Counted from the first letter of the stretch, positions 7,563 through 16,490 are shown. The stretch: DNA of 35,157 nucleotides from Hyphomicrobiales bacterium (GCA_017305835.1 JAFKJY010000094.1:1-35157); one strand, 5' to 3'. Numbers and translations: made by a program. Notes: generated by a model from the letters alone, not told the origin.

Positions 7563-8228
7563 GTGAGGACGATTCCCGCCATCGCTTGCCTGCTGCCGGC
7601 AGCCGCCGGCGGCCTGCTCTGCGCCGCCATGCCGGCCGGCGCCCATCCCCACGTCTTCGCGGACGGCCATGTGGTGCTCGATCTCGACGCCCGCCACGAA
7701 CTCGCCGCCGTCACCAACATATGGACGTTCGACCCCGCATTCTCGGCCTTCGCGGTGACGGGGCTCGATACGAACGGCGACGGCAGGCTGGAAAGCGCCG
7801 AGCTCAAGCCGCTCGCCGCGCAATCCATGGATTCGCTCAAGGACTATCATTTCTTCACCTGGGCGATGCAGGGCGGCAGGGAGACGGAGTTCGCGGGCCC
7901 GAGGGACTACAGCTATCACCTCGTCGGCGGGCGCCTGATCCTGCGCTTCACCATGCCGCTGAAGGCGCCGCTCGCGCTCGACAAGGACCTGAAGGTCGAG
8001 GTGTTCGACCCCGAATATTTCGTGGCCTACACGTTTCCGAAGCGGGGCGCGGTCGAGATCGACGGCAATGCGGCCTCGTGCACCGCCGTCTACACCCCGC
8101 CCAAGGAGCTCGACGACGCGATCATGGCGAAGCTCGCCGCGATCCCCGCCGACCAGCACGACCTGCCCCCTGCCCTCCAGGATGCGGCTCTCGGCCTCGC
8201 GCACATCTTCACGGTCGCATGTCCATGA
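7563..8228 (+). CDS. DUF1007 family periplasmic protein
   Basis: A 221-residue exported protein. The reading frame is open far upstream through zur, but sequence like a signal peptide starts only at GTG 7563 (VRTIPAIACLLPAAAGG, cut near MPAGAHP), so that start is chosen despite a poor ribosome site. The mature N-terminus HPHVFADGHVVLDLD and the EF-hand-like DTNGDGRLESAEL are typical of DUF1007. Members occur next to NicO/RcnA-type permeases and often within Zur regulons; a metal-handling role in the periplasm is inferred, not demonstrated. It sits 56 bases after zur and overlaps the permease gene that follows, so the three probably form one operon. Confidence 0.88.
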   Translation: MRTIPAIACLLPAAAGGLLCAAMPAGAHPHVFADGHVVLDLDARHELAAVTNIWTFDPAFSAFAVTGLDTNGDGRLESAELKPLAAQSMDSLKDYHFFTWAMQGGRETEFAGPRDYSYHLVGGRLILRFTMPLKAPLALDKDLKVEVFDPEYFVAYTFPKRGAVEIDGNAASCTAVYTPPKELDDAIMAKLAAIPADQHDLPPALQDAALGLAHIFTVACP

Positions 8229-9262
8229 GACGGGCGGCCGCGATTTCCGTGCCGGCGATGCTGCTGGCCCAGCCGGCGCTGGCGGGATCCGGCCCGTTCG
8301 GCATCGTCACGCCGGATGCGCCGGCTGGGAACGCCATCGGCGGACCGCTCGCTCCGCTGCTGCTGTTCGCGGTGCGCCTTCAGGCGCAGTTCTACCAGAA
8401 GCTCATCGCGGCGCTGACGGCCGTCTCGAGCCACACGCACGCGGTAGCCTGGCTGATCGGGGTGAGCTTTCTCTACGGCATCTTCCACGCCGTCGGGCCG
8501 GGCCACGGCAAGGCGCTCATCTCCTCCTACGTGATGGCGACCGGGGACACGAGGCTGCGCGCCGTCGCCCTGTCGATCGCTGCCAGCATCCTCCAGGCGG
8601 CCAGCGCGCTCGCGATCGTCTTCCTCGGCGTGACCGTGCTGAACGTCACCGCGGCCACCATCTCCGGCGTCACCGACGAGCTGGAGCTTTTCAGCTATTC
8701 GCTGGTGGCGGCGCTGGGCGCGACGCTCATCGCGTCGAAGGGACGGGCGATGCGGGACGCCTGGAGGACTACGCCGCAGCGCGGGACGAGTTCCTTCTCG
8801 TGCACAGCCGTGCCCGTCGGCGCGACGTCGCCGGTCGGCATCGTCGGACTCCAAGGACGACGCCACGGCAGGGACTGCGCCTGCGTGGAAGTCGGTCGCC
8901 TGGCCACGACCAATGCCCAAGTGACGGTGAAGGAAATGCTAGGGACCGTCGTCTCGATCGGGGTGCGGCCCTGCTCCGGCGCGCTGATCGTGCTGGTCTT
9001 CGCCCTGTCGCTCCATCTCTACTGGGCGGGCGTCGCCTCCGTGCTGGCGATGGCGCTGGGAACGGCGCTGGTCGTCTCCCTGGTCGCGCTTCTGTCTGCG
9101 ACGGGGCGCGACCTGCTGGCCCGTCTCGTGGCCCGGACGACAGCGGCCGGCCGGGTCTACGCAACGCTGGAGCTTGCCGCGGCACTCATCGTCTTCCTGT
9201 TCGGCATCACGATGGCGGCGGGCCTGCTTGCCGCCGGCGGCGTCTGGCCGGGCGCCGGTTGA
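8219..9262 (+). CDS. NicO/RcnA-type nickel/cobalt (or zinc) permease
   Basis: A 347-residue inner-membrane protein with a signal-like N-terminus (MSMRRAAAISVPAMLLAQPA) and about six hydrophobic segments. Motif GIFHAVGPGHGKALISSY and later GVRPCSGALIVLVFALS are diagnostic of the NicO family, which moves Ni, Co and possibly other divalent metals. The start overlaps the DUF1007 stop (ATG 8219 or 8225). The central cytoplasmic loop, normally His-rich, is instead Arg/Ser/Thr-rich and reads oddly at about 8765-8890. In the +2 frame of the same DNA a more family-like stretch appears (DYAAARDEFLLVHSRARRRD), so a pair of compensating frameshifts or loop decay is possible. Zinc-linked function is inferred from its place beside zur. 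Confidence 0.85.
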   Translation: MSMRRAAAISVPAMLLAQPALAGSGPFGIVTPDAPAGNAIGGPLAPLLLFAVRLQAQFYQKLIAALTAVSSHTHAVAWLIGVSFLYGIFHAVGPGHGKALISSYVMATGDTRLRAVALSIAASILQAASALAIVFLGVTVLNVTAATISGVTDELELFSYSLVAALGATLIASKGRAMRDAWRTTPQRGTSSFSCTAVPVGATSPVGIVGLQGRRHGRDCACVEVGRLATTNAQVTVKEMLGTVVSIGVRPCSGALIVLVFALSLHLYWAGVASVLAMALGTALVVSLVALLSATGRDLLARLVARTTAAGRVYATLELAAALIVFLFGITMAAGLLAAGGVWPGAG

Positions 9263-9331
9263 CGCGCCCGCAAGCGGGCCGTTTCATCCGGGGTGCAAGC
9301 GATTCGAGGATTTTTGCGGGAGATCTGTGCG

Positions 9332-10330
9332 ATGCGGTTGCGGTCTCTGCTCTTGAGCGCACTCGGCCTGCTGGCGGCCGGCGCCGCCCTGTCGCTGGCG
9401 CCACGGTCCCATGCGGCGCAGCCCGCGGAGCTTCCGGCCTGGCTGGCCTCGCATGTCGGGGAAGGCGACGGGCAGATCGCCCGGCCGGTGCTCGAGAGGG
9501 CGCGCGCGCTCTACCTGCGCAAGACGGGCCAGGGCATCGTCAGGAACCCCTGCTACTTCGCGATGGACGCCACGCGCCCCGCCGATCTGGGCGGCGGAAA
9601 GCTGGGGCGGCGGTTCTACATCGTCTGCGAGGCGAGCCAGTCGTTCCGTGCGATCTCGTCAGGCCATGGCAGCGGCCGCGACCTGAAGGGCGTCGTGGAT
9701 TTCTCCAACGGCAGGCAATGCGCGAAAAACTTCGGCAACGCGCTGGATTCCAACCTGACGGCCGGCGGCGCCTATGTGACGAGCGAGATCAAGACCTCCT
9801 TCAAGGGCTACTACCGGAGCGCGGCGAAGAAGGACGCGGCCCTGCTTCGGTCGTTCGTCCAGTTCGACGGCGAGGGCGAGACGGCCAATGCCCGGCAGCG
9901 CGCCATCGGCGGCCACGCGGCCGAGCTGGTGGGAGGGGGGATGTGCCGGCGAAAGAGCCAGGCCAGCCCCTATGCCGACCATGACGGCTACGTCCCGTTC
10001 GGCAAGCTGGTGGACTATTCCGCCGGGCGCAGCAACGGCTGCACGAGCTGGTCGCCGTCCGACACGGTGCAGATCCTGCGGATGGTGAAGGACAACCCGA
10101 CGACGCTCTACATCTACCCGGAATCGAGCGACATCGACGCCGTCGCCCGCGCGGCGGCCAAGAGCCAGCCGCTCGCGCAGGCCGGCCTCTACTGGAACGC
10201 CTCCTGCCTGAAGCAGATCGGCGCGCCGAAGTTCTGGCCGGGCAAGAGCCTCGAGCCGGTCATCGCGAAATACAGGAAGGACCACCCCGCCCCGCCACCC
10301 AGGCCGCTGCCGATCTGCGCGGAGCCGTGA
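9332..10330 (+). CDS. Putative murein L,D-transpeptidase catalytic-domain protein
   Basis: A 332-residue exported protein. The signal peptide (MRLRSLLLSALGLLAAGAAL, cut near SHAA) supports ATG 9332, which has GGGAG upstream, over an in-frame start at 9293. The C-terminal two thirds match the YkuD_2-type domain: FYIVCEAS, RAISSGHGSG, DFSNG, IGGHAAELV (His195), and the active-site-like GRSNGCTSW (Cys237). Such enzymes form or edit 3-3 cross-links in peptidoglycan or attach lipoproteins, in the periplasm. The Cys/His pair is present but the segment between is divergent, so activity is not certain. It ends with a Pro-rich PAPPPRPLP tail. No functional tie to the zinc genes beyond being next to them. 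Confidence 0.75.
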   Translation: MRLRSLLLSALGLLAAGAALSLAPRSHAAQPAELPAWLASHVGEGDGQIARPVLERARALYLRKTGQGIVRNPCYFAMDATRPADLGGGKLGRRFYIVCEASQSFRAISSGHGSGRDLKGVVDFSNGRQCAKNFGNALDSNLTAGGAYVTSEIKTSFKGYYRSAAKKDAALLRSFVQFDGEGETANARQRAIGGHAAELVGGGMCRRKSQASPYADHDGYVPFGKLVDYSAGRSNGCTSWSPSDTVQILRMVKDNPTTLYIYPESSDIDAVARAAAKSQPLAQAGLYWNASCLKQIGAPKFWPGKSLEPVIAKYRKDHPAPPPRPLPICAEP

Positions 10331-10343
10331 GGGGGGGGTGCCG

Positions 10344-10361
10344 ATCGCGGACAGGCGCGAT
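10344..10361. terminator. Small hairpin between convergent genes
   Basis: ATCGCG and CGCGAT pair around a 6-nt loop in the 36-base gap between two convergent stop codons. There is no T-tract, and function is only suggested by location. Confidence 0.3.
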
Positions 10362-10366
10362 GCCGT

Positions 10367-11383
10367 TCAGTCCACCTTCTCAGCGAAGAAGCCTATGTCC
10401 GAGCCCTCGGGAAGGGCATGTGTGCCGGCGCCGTAAAGCGCACCGTTGAAGGACCACATGAACCCCTTTGCCGGGCTGACGACCGTCTCCAGGACGTCCC
10501 CGTAGAGATCGGTGATCTCGGCGACCGCATCGCCCTTGGCCAGCAGCGTGCCGGGCCTGACGCGAGGCCACAGCAGGCCGGCCGCACTGGCGCTGAGCGA
10601 ACCCCAATAGCGGTAGCGCCCGGGCAAGGCCGCCGGATCCTGCTTCTCCTGCGCTCCATCGATCATGCCGAGATTGCGCATGACGTTCATGACGCCCTTG
10701 CGCCCGCGTTCCGCGTCGAGAACCGTATAGGCGCCAACCAGCTCCACCATCAGCGCCGGAATCCCGTTCTCGAGCGCCACGGGGACCGAATACTGGTCCG
10801 CCGGGCCGACCCAGTCCGGATGTGCAACGGGATCGCTCATATCGACGGCAGTGACTCCGAACGCATCGGCGATGGCGATCGTCTTCTTCCGCACCTCCTG
10901 GTCACGTGCCGAGCTCAGGAACATCATCGACATCGGGGCGCAGGGCTCGCGGTTGCCATGCAGGTCGATGTAGCAGTCGGCCATCCGGTAGACCGGCCCC
11001 AGGATCGCGCCGAGCCGTGCCGTCACGGTTCCCTTGGCGTCGGCGTTCCAGTAAATCCGCGACGCCATGTTGCGCCCGTCCTGCGGGGTCGAATATTCGC
11101 CCTGGTTGAAAGCGGGGATGTTGACGACCGGGATGGCGATCACGGTACCGCGAAGCTTTTTCGGATCGAGCGCCTGCATCAGGCGGATGATCGCCGCCGT
11201 ACCGGCAATCTCGTTTCCATGCGTTGCGCCCGATACGACCAGAACCGGGCCGTCCCCGCTGCCCCTCGCGACCAGGCAAGGTATATCGAGCGAGAACCCC
11301 GAAGGATACCGCAACGAGCCGAGCGAGGTCCTGCCGCTGGTGCCTGGAGCAAATTGCGCCGAGCCGATCGAAAGCGCCGTCAT
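10367..11383 (-). CDS. AstE/AspA-family (M14-like) zinc deacylase
   Basis: A 338-residue protein of the succinylglutamate desuccinylase/aspartoacylase family, zinc enzymes that remove acyl groups from the nitrogen of amino acids. The metal-binding motifs are GATHGNEIAG (His and Glu) and later DLHGNRE (His). A C-terminal barrel-sandwich region (LRPGTLLAKGDAVAEITDLYGD-like) resembles that of DoeB-type N-acetyl-diaminobutyrate deacetylases. The start codon overlaps the stop of the ABC ATPase gene (ATGA), so it is translationally coupled as the last gene of the operon. The substrate is unknown; the partner M20 hydrolase and the importer suggest an N-acylated compound from outside. It lacks a signal peptide and should act in the cytosol. 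Confidence 0.85.
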   Translation of the reverse strand: MTALSIGSAQFAPGTSGRTSLGSLRYPSGFSLDIPCLVARGSGDGPVLVVSGATHGNEIAGTAAIIRLMQALDPKKLRGTVIAIPVVNIPAFNQGEYSTPQDGRNMASRIYWNADAKGTVTARLGAILGPVYRMADCYIDLHGNREPCAPMSMMFLSSARDQEVRKKTIAIADAFGVTAVDMSDPVAHPDWVGPADQYSVPVALENGIPALMVELVGAYTVLDAERGRKGVMNVMRNLGMIDGAQEKQDPAALPGRYRYWGSLSASAAGLLWPRVRPGTLLAKGDAVAEITDLYGDVLETVVSPAKGFMWSFNGALYGAGTHALPEGSDIGFFAEKVD

Positions 11384-12984
11384 GGTGTCATCTCCGTTGC
11401 TGGTTCGCCGTGGCCAATCCCAATCCTGCCCCCGGGAGAAGCCTGTTCATTCATCATGCTGAGCGCCAGGATGCGTTCCTCGCTCAAGCCGCTGCCGCTC
11501 AGTTCCGCGACCTTGCGTCCGTGCCGCATCACCAGGACGCGGCTGCAGAGGTTCGCCAGATCCGCATACTCGGCGCTGAAGAGCACGACGGCGGTTCCGG
11601 CGGCGGCGGCCTCCTCGATGAGGCGGAAGATCGTGCGACGGGAGCCGATATCGACGCCGTGGGTCGGTTCGTGCAGCAGAAGGATGTCCGGCCTGGTCTG
11701 AAACCACTTCGCCAGCAGCGCCTTCTGCTGGTTGCCGCCGGACAGGGAAGACAGCAGCAGTTCCGGCTCCGGCGGCCTGACCTGAAATGCCTGGAGAAGG
11801 CGCTGCACCTCGCTGCGCTCCCGCGATCGCCGCAGGAAGCCTGAAACGAAGAAGCGGTCGAGCACGGGAAGGCTGACGTTTTCCCGCACCGTCGCGGCGC
11901 CGACGCCGGAAGCTTCGCGACGGTCGGCCGGCAGCAGGGCCATGCCGAGCCGCATCGCTTCGCGAGGGCTGAGGCGAGCCGCGTCCTGCGTCCTGCCGCC
12001 GACGATCACCTTGCCCGCCGCGCCGGACCGAGCCCCGAACAGCAGATAGGGCACCTCCTCGTGGCCGGCGCCGAGAAGCCCGGTCAGGCCGACGATCTCG
12101 CCGCGTTGGACCGAAAAGGACAGGTCGCTGACCCGCTGACCCGACAGGGCTTCGGCACGGAGCACGACGTCGCCGGTGCGCTCCTGATGGTCCGGATAGA
12201 GGTCGCCGAGCTCGAAGCCGAGGATGGCGTGCACGAGTTCGCGCTCCGCAGTGCGCGCCGTGTCGGCCACGTGAGAGATCCGACCGTCGCGAATGACGGA
12301 GGTGCGGTCGGAGATCGCGAAGACTTCGTCCAGCCGATGCGTCACGAGGATGACGCAATGCCCTCGTTCGGCCACCTGCCTGATCGCGGCGAAGACGCGG
12401 TCGACGCCGTCGCGCGGCAGATGCGCGGTCGGCTCATCGAGAATGAGGACGCCCGGCCGATCGGCGGGAAGACCTTGCAGGCCGCGGAGGATCGCCAGCA
12501 TGGCGCGGTCCGCTTCGGCGAGCCCCTGCGCGGGCTGGTCGGGCTCTCCCGATATGCCAAACTGCTGCAGCGCCGCCGCCGCGCGCCGTCTCTCGCCTGC
12601 CCAATCGATGCGCCAGCCGCGACCAGTTCGGAAGCGGCCGATGCGCAGGTTCTCCAGTATGCTGGCGGAACCGACGATAGGAAGGTCCTGATGGACGGAG
12701 GTGATGCCGGCAGCAGCGGCCCGGGTGGGGTCGAGCGGCAGTTCAAGCCGCTCGCCGCGGAGCAACAGGCTGGGCTGCGCTCCGCTTTCGTTCCTGTCCG
12801 GCTCATAGATGCCGGACAGGATCTTGATCAGCGTGGATTTGCCGGAGCCGTTCTGCCCCAGAAGGGCATGAACCTCGCCTCGCGCCACGTCGAGATCCAC
12901 CCGATCGAGAACCTTGCGGGTCCCGAACGACTTGGAAACGCCGCGCAGCGCAATGACGGGGTCCGCGGGCCCGGCCACGATCAT
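11380..12984 (-). CDS. CUT2-type ABC transporter ATP-binding protein (two ATPase domains)
   Basis: A 534-residue double ATPase of the RbsA/MglA type. Domain 1 has Walker A GQNGSGKST (43-51) and Walker B VLILDEPTAHLP, followed by VTHRLDE. Its signature region is degenerate (GLAEADRAMLAILRGL). Domain 2 has the usual altered Walker A (GLLGAGHEE), a good signature LSGGNQQKALLAKW, and LLLHEPTHGVDIGS in place of a canonical Walker B Asp-Glu. ATG 12984 overlaps the binding-protein stop (ATGA) and is preferred to an in-frame start 48 bases upstream. The family imports ribose, other sugars, autoinducer-2 and sometimes nucleosides, so the subfamily does not fix the substrate. Confidence 0.93.
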   Translation of the reverse strand: MIVAGPADPVIALRGVSKSFGTRKVLDRVDLDVARGEVHALLGQNGSGKSTLIKILSGIYEPDRNESGAQPSLLLRGERLELPLDPTRAAAAGITSVHQDLPIVGSASILENLRIGRFRTGRGWRIDWAGERRRAAAALQQFGISGEPDQPAQGLAEADRAMLAILRGLQGLPADRPGVLILDEPTAHLPRDGVDRVFAAIRQVAERGHCVILVTHRLDEVFAISDRTSVIRDGRISHVADTARTAERELVHAILGFELGDLYPDHQERTGDVVLRAEALSGQRVSDLSFSVQRGEIVGLTGLLGAGHEEVPYLLFGARSGAAGKVIVGGRTQDAARLSPREAMRLGMALLPADRREASGVGAATVRENVSLPVLDRFFVSGFLRRSRERSEVQRLLQAFQVRPPEPELLLSSLSGGNQQKALLAKWFQTRPDILLLHEPTHGVDIGSRRTIFRLIEEAAAAGTAVVLFSAEYADLANLCSRVLVMRHGRKVAELSGSGLSEERILALSMMNEQASPGGRIGIGHGEPATEMTP

Positions 12985-14138
12985 GCGCCCCAGAGCTGGC
13001 GATAGAAGCTGCGGAAATCGAAGCCGTACCACTCCGACGCGGGCTTCGTCAGGTCCACATCGCCGATATTGTCGACGGTGAACAGGCGCATCGGCTGGAT
13101 CGCGACCGCCGCCTGCTGACCGCTGAGCAGACGGGCGATCTGGTCGACAGTGGCCCAGCCCATGCGCTCGTTCGAGGCGCCGATATTGGCGACCTCCTGA
13201 TCGGTCTTGGTGGCGATCGCCTGCATGTCGGGTAGCGACGCATTGTTGCTGACGATCTTGATCCGGTCGCCCGCGCCGACAGCGATGACGGCCGGCTTGA
13301 CCGACGGGACCATCGCGTCAACCGAAGGCACGATGTAGCTCAGCTTCGGGTCCACGGTCACCATGGTCCGCACCAGCGCCGGCAACGTCGTCTGCCACTG
13401 CATGAGCGGCGAGTCCTTCGGCGTGACCTGGCAATCCGGGCAGAGCCGCGCCAGCTCGGCCGTGAACTCCTGCACGAACAAGGCGTCCGAGCGGAATGTG
13501 GAGGAGGAGATCAGACCGATATGCGCATCCCGCTCGGCATTGGCGGCAATGAACGCCGCCAGCTTCTTGCCGACCTCGACGACGGAGAAATTGACCGCGC
13601 CGCCGAGGCCAGCGGCCGCGATGTCGTCCGGAACCGGGCCGGCAGGGAGCGCGGCGGTGCTGACGACCGGGATGCCGGCGGCCTTAGCGTCCGAGATCGA
13701 AGCCTTGACGGTATAGGGATCGATGCCCTGGAGGACGATCGCCGCCGCTCCCTGCCCGATCGCGCGGTCGATATAGCTGGAAGCTTTCGACGAGTCGCCC
13801 GCGGCGTCGGCGGTGGTTACGCTCATGCCGAGAACCTCGGCTCCTCCCTTCACTCCGCTCAGAACCTCCTGGCTGAATGAGAAGCTCAGCCCCGCGGAAA
13901 TGTAGAAGATCGACTTGCCCGCCAGCTTCTGCCCGACATCGACCTTCGGCACATCCGGCGCATTTGCGAGAGGCGCGGACGCTTCCGCGACGATCTTCTT
14001 CGCTTCTTCCACGAGCGGATCCGACTGGGCAGCGGCGACAGACGTGCCGAGTATCAGAGCCGCTATCGCCGCCGTGAACATCCGCCCCGGGCTGCCGAAG
14101 AGGCCAGGTTCTGAAATGTGAGTTCGATGCGTTCCCAT
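12981..14138 (-). CDS. CUT2-type periplasmic substrate-binding protein
   Basis: A 385-residue exported type I periplasmic binding protein. The signal segment MFTAAIAALILGTSVAAAQS lies about 20 residues in, so the basic N-terminal extension (MGTHRTHISEPG) is either a long n-region or the true start is the internal ATG before it; ATG 14138 has an excellent AAGGAGA site. The fold is suggested by KSIFYISAGLSFSFSQEVLSG, AIVLQGIDPY, GIPVVSTAALP and the late VKPAVIAVGAGDRIKIVSNN. A CPDCQ pair in the middle is unusual for sugar binders. It would deliver the unknown ligand to the permease encoded just upstream. Confidence 0.88.
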   Translation of the reverse strand: MGTHRTHISEPGLFGSPGRMFTAAIAALILGTSVAAAQSDPLVEEAKKIVAEASAPLANAPDVPKVDVGQKLAGKSIFYISAGLSFSFSQEVLSGVKGGAEVLGMSVTTADAAGDSSKASSYIDRAIGQGAAAIVLQGIDPYTVKASISDAKAAGIPVVSTAALPAGPVPDDIAAAGLGGAVNFSVVEVGKKLAAFIAANAERDAHIGLISSSTFRSDALFVQEFTAELARLCPDCQVTPKDSPLMQWQTTLPALVRTMVTVDPKLSYIVPSVDAMVPSVKPAVIAVGAGDRIKIVSNNASLPDMQAIATKTDQEVANIGASNERMGWATVDQIARLLSGQQAAVAIQPMRLFTVDNIGDVDLTKPASEWYGFDFRSFYRQLWGA

Positions 14139-14179
14139 CTGTTTTCTCCTTGCTTCGAAGGGTTCAGTGCATGCTTCCA

Positions 14180-15199
14180 TCAGCTCTTCAGCCGATCGGC
14201 GGCAATACGCGAAAGCGTGACGGCAAGGACGAGCGCCCCACCGTAGAAAACCTGCTCGATCCAGCCCGACAGGCCGAGGATCTGAAGGCCGACGATCCCG
14301 GTAACGAGGAAATAGACCGCGATGAATGCGCCCCACGGATTGAACCGGCCTGGCGTGATGGCGGTGGCTCCGAGGAAAGCGGCCGCGAAGGGCGGCAGAA
14401 GATAGCCGTTTGCCGCGTTCGGATCCGCGGAGCCGAGCACGCCGGCGAGCAGCATGGCCGCGAACGCGCCGGTCAGGCTCGATGCAATCAGCGAGCCGGC
14501 GCGCAGCCGATCGACATCGATCCCCGACAGCCGGGCGACCTGCGGGCTCGCCCCCGTGAAATGCATATTGCGCCCGAGCGGCGTGAAGCGCTGGACGTAC
14601 CACCAGATGAGGGTCAGCAGCAGGCCGAAGTAGAACGCCATCTGGATGCCGAACAGCCTGGTGCGGGCAATGGCGGTCAGGCTCTCGGAAATGCCGATGA
14701 TGCCCACGCCGGAGATGCCATAGGCGGCACCCATCAGGAGCGTTCCCATGCCCAGGGTCACGACGAGGGAGTTCACGCCGATCCGCACGACGATGAAGGC
14801 ATTGAGCGCTCCGACGACGAGCGCGAGCAGAAACACCGCCGCCAGCACGGCCCCGATCGGCCACGCATAGTTCACGTTGAGGACGCCGATCAGCATCAGG
14901 CAGGTGGAGACCAGCCCCGCCATGGAGAGATCGAACTCACCCACGGTCAGGGGCACGATCATGCCCATCGTCATGACCACCAGGATCGCCTGCGAGCCGA
15001 AGATGTTGGCGAAGTTGGCGCGGCTCAGGAAGATGTCCGGGCTGGCAATCGAAAATCCGAGGATCAGCAGCAGCCACGCGATCGGCAACCCGTAACGGCT
15101 GGCGATCTCGCCGACGTCCAGGCGGCCCGGACGACGGGCAACCGAGGCGGACGGCTCCGCCTGGCCGCTTTCGGAGATTCCATCGTTCTGCCCGCTCAT
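14180..15199 (-). CDS. CUT2-type ABC transporter permease
   Basis: A 339-residue RbsC-type inner-membrane permease with eight or more hydrophobic segments. It contains the family-typical MIVPLTVGEFDLSMAGLVST, GVNSLVVTLGMGTLLMGAAY and FLGATAITPGRFNPWGAFIA. Only one permease gene exists, so the channel should be a homodimer. The gene lies 31 bases after the M20 hydrolase gene and 41 bases before the binding-protein gene. GAGGAG upstream of ATG 15199 supports the start. Confidence 0.92.
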   Translation of the reverse strand: MSGQNDGISESGQAEPSASVARRPGRLDVGEIASRYGLPIAWLLLILGFSIASPDIFLSRANFANIFGSQAILVVMTMGMIVPLTVGEFDLSMAGLVSTCLMLIGVLNVNYAWPIGAVLAAVFLLALVVGALNAFIVVRIGVNSLVVTLGMGTLLMGAAYGISGVGIIGISESLTAIARTRLFGIQMAFYFGLLLTLIWWYVQRFTPLGRNMHFTGASPQVARLSGIDVDRLRAGSLIASSLTGAFAAMLLAGVLGSADPNAANGYLLPPFAAAFLGATAITPGRFNPWGAFIAVYFLVTGIVGLQILGLSGWIEQVFYGGALVLAVTLSRIAADRLKS

Positions 15200-15230
15200 C
15201 GCATCTGTTCTCCTCGGCGCTTGGTCACCG

Positions 15231-16427
15231 TCACATAGGCAGCGGCGATACCGGGACGCCGGTTCGGAAGGCCGCCCGGACCTCCGCCCGCAGGCCGTCG
15301 TCCGTCATGAAGTCGACCGCCGTCATCGCGAGCGCAAGCGCACCATCGACGGCAGCCTTCATTCCCTCGTCCGAGGCGGACCAGGTCGCAAAGTCGCGAT
15401 GGTGATGGACGGTCCCCTTCGGCGCCATCCCGATCATCGGGTGAATCGACGGCACCAGATAGGAGACGTTGCCCATGTCGGTGCTCGCCGCGCGCGACAA
15501 CGGCACATCCTCGAAGCGCTCGAAGACCCTGCCGAGCGCTTCGGCATTGCGCTGATAGACCCCGGCGAGCGGCCAGTTGGTCCGCATGTCGGCGTAGACG
15601 ATGTCGTTCCAGTCGATTTCCGCACGCGTTCCGGTGGCAAGCGCGCCTGCTTCGAAGCAGGCGTGGACGCGGGCGCGAAGAGCATTCAGCCGCTCGATAT
15701 CGGGGGCACGGACCACGAATTCCCCTTCGGCAAATTCCGGCACGACATTGGGCGCGCTGCCGCCGTCGGTGATGATGCCGTGGATGCGATGACCGGCGGG
15801 AATGTGCTGACGCAATGCCGCGATCGATTGGTAGGCGGCGACGAGCCCGTCGAGCGCGTTCAGGCCCGCTTCGGGGCTCGATGCGGCATGCGAGGCCCGG
15901 CCATGGTAGCGCACCGTCACCCGCGCATTGGCGATCAGCGGGAAGGCAGGCAGGTCCTCCGTTGAAGGGTGGACCATCATCGCGCAATCGAGCTGATCGA
16001 ACGCGCCACGTCTGGCCATCAGCTCCTTGCCTCCGCCCCCTTCCTCGGCGGGCGTTCCCAGATAACGGATCCGCCCCGGGAGCTGGTCGCCGAGGGCAGC
16101 CAGACCCAAGGCCGCGCCAAGGCCGGCGACGGCTATGATGTTGTGCCCGCAGGCATGGCCGACATCGGGGAGCGCATCATATTCCGAGATGACGCCGACA
16201 TAGGGTCCGGCACGGCCGATCTCGGCGGCAATTCCGGTCTCCAGGCCGTAGGCCGGTCGTCGTGCCGGAATCCCGTGAGCGGAGAGGACTTCGCAAAGGG
16301 TGGCCGATGCCCTGAATTCAGCAAAACCCAGCTCGGGGTTCGAATGAATGTCGCGACAGATGCCAACAAGCTCGGGTGCCAGCGACTCGATGGTCGCCCG
16401 TATTTTCCGCTTGAGCTCCCCGGCCAT
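15231..16427 (-). CDS. M20-family amidohydrolase
   Basis: A 398-residue cytosolic metallo-amidohydrolase of the M20D/AbgB-like group, which cleaves amide bonds such as those of N-acyl amino acids, aminobenzoyl-glutamate or indole-acetyl amino acids. Metal-binding features are DVGHACGHN (His/His), GTPAEEGGGGKELM (Glu pair) and MVHPSTED (His), and the late His in KGTVHHHRDFATW completes the set. The dimerisation domain begins near TVRYHGRASHAASSPEAGLNAL. It is the first gene of the five-gene operon, with GGGAGG before ATG 16427, and is divergent from a MarR regulator. Together with the AstE-like enzyme encoded at the operon end it implies stepwise hydrolysis of the imported compound. Confidence 0.92.
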   Translation of the reverse strand: MAGELKRKIRATIESLAPELVGICRDIHSNPELGFAEFRASATLCEVLSAHGIPARRPAYGLETGIAAEIGRAGPYVGVISEYDALPDVGHACGHNIIAVAGLGAALGLAALGDQLPGRIRYLGTPAEEGGGGKELMARRGAFDQLDCAMMVHPSTEDLPAFPLIANARVTVRYHGRASHAASSPEAGLNALDGLVAAYQSIAALRQHIPAGHRIHGIITDGGSAPNVVPEFAEGEFVVRAPDIERLNALRARVHACFEAGALATGTRAEIDWNDIVYADMRTNWPLAGVYQRNAEALGRVFERFEDVPLSRAASTDMGNVSYLVPSIHPMIGMAPKGTVHHHRDFATWSASDEGMKAAVDGALALAMTAVDFMTDDGLRAEVRAAFRTGVPVSPLPM

Positions 16428-16471
16428 TGCGCAATCGCCTCCCGCAGTGCAAAGCCTGTCGAAAGATGATT

Positions 16472-16490
16472 ATATGCGATTTGCGCATAT
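16472..16490. promoter_or_regulatory. Palindromic operator, probable MarR site
   Basis: ATATGCG and CGCATAT are perfect 7-base arms around a 5-base centre, in the 91-base gap between the divergent M20 and MarR start codons. An overlapping TTGC/GCAA pair (16481-16495) extends it. Symmetry and location fit a MarR dimer site regulating both directions. Confidence 0.65.
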
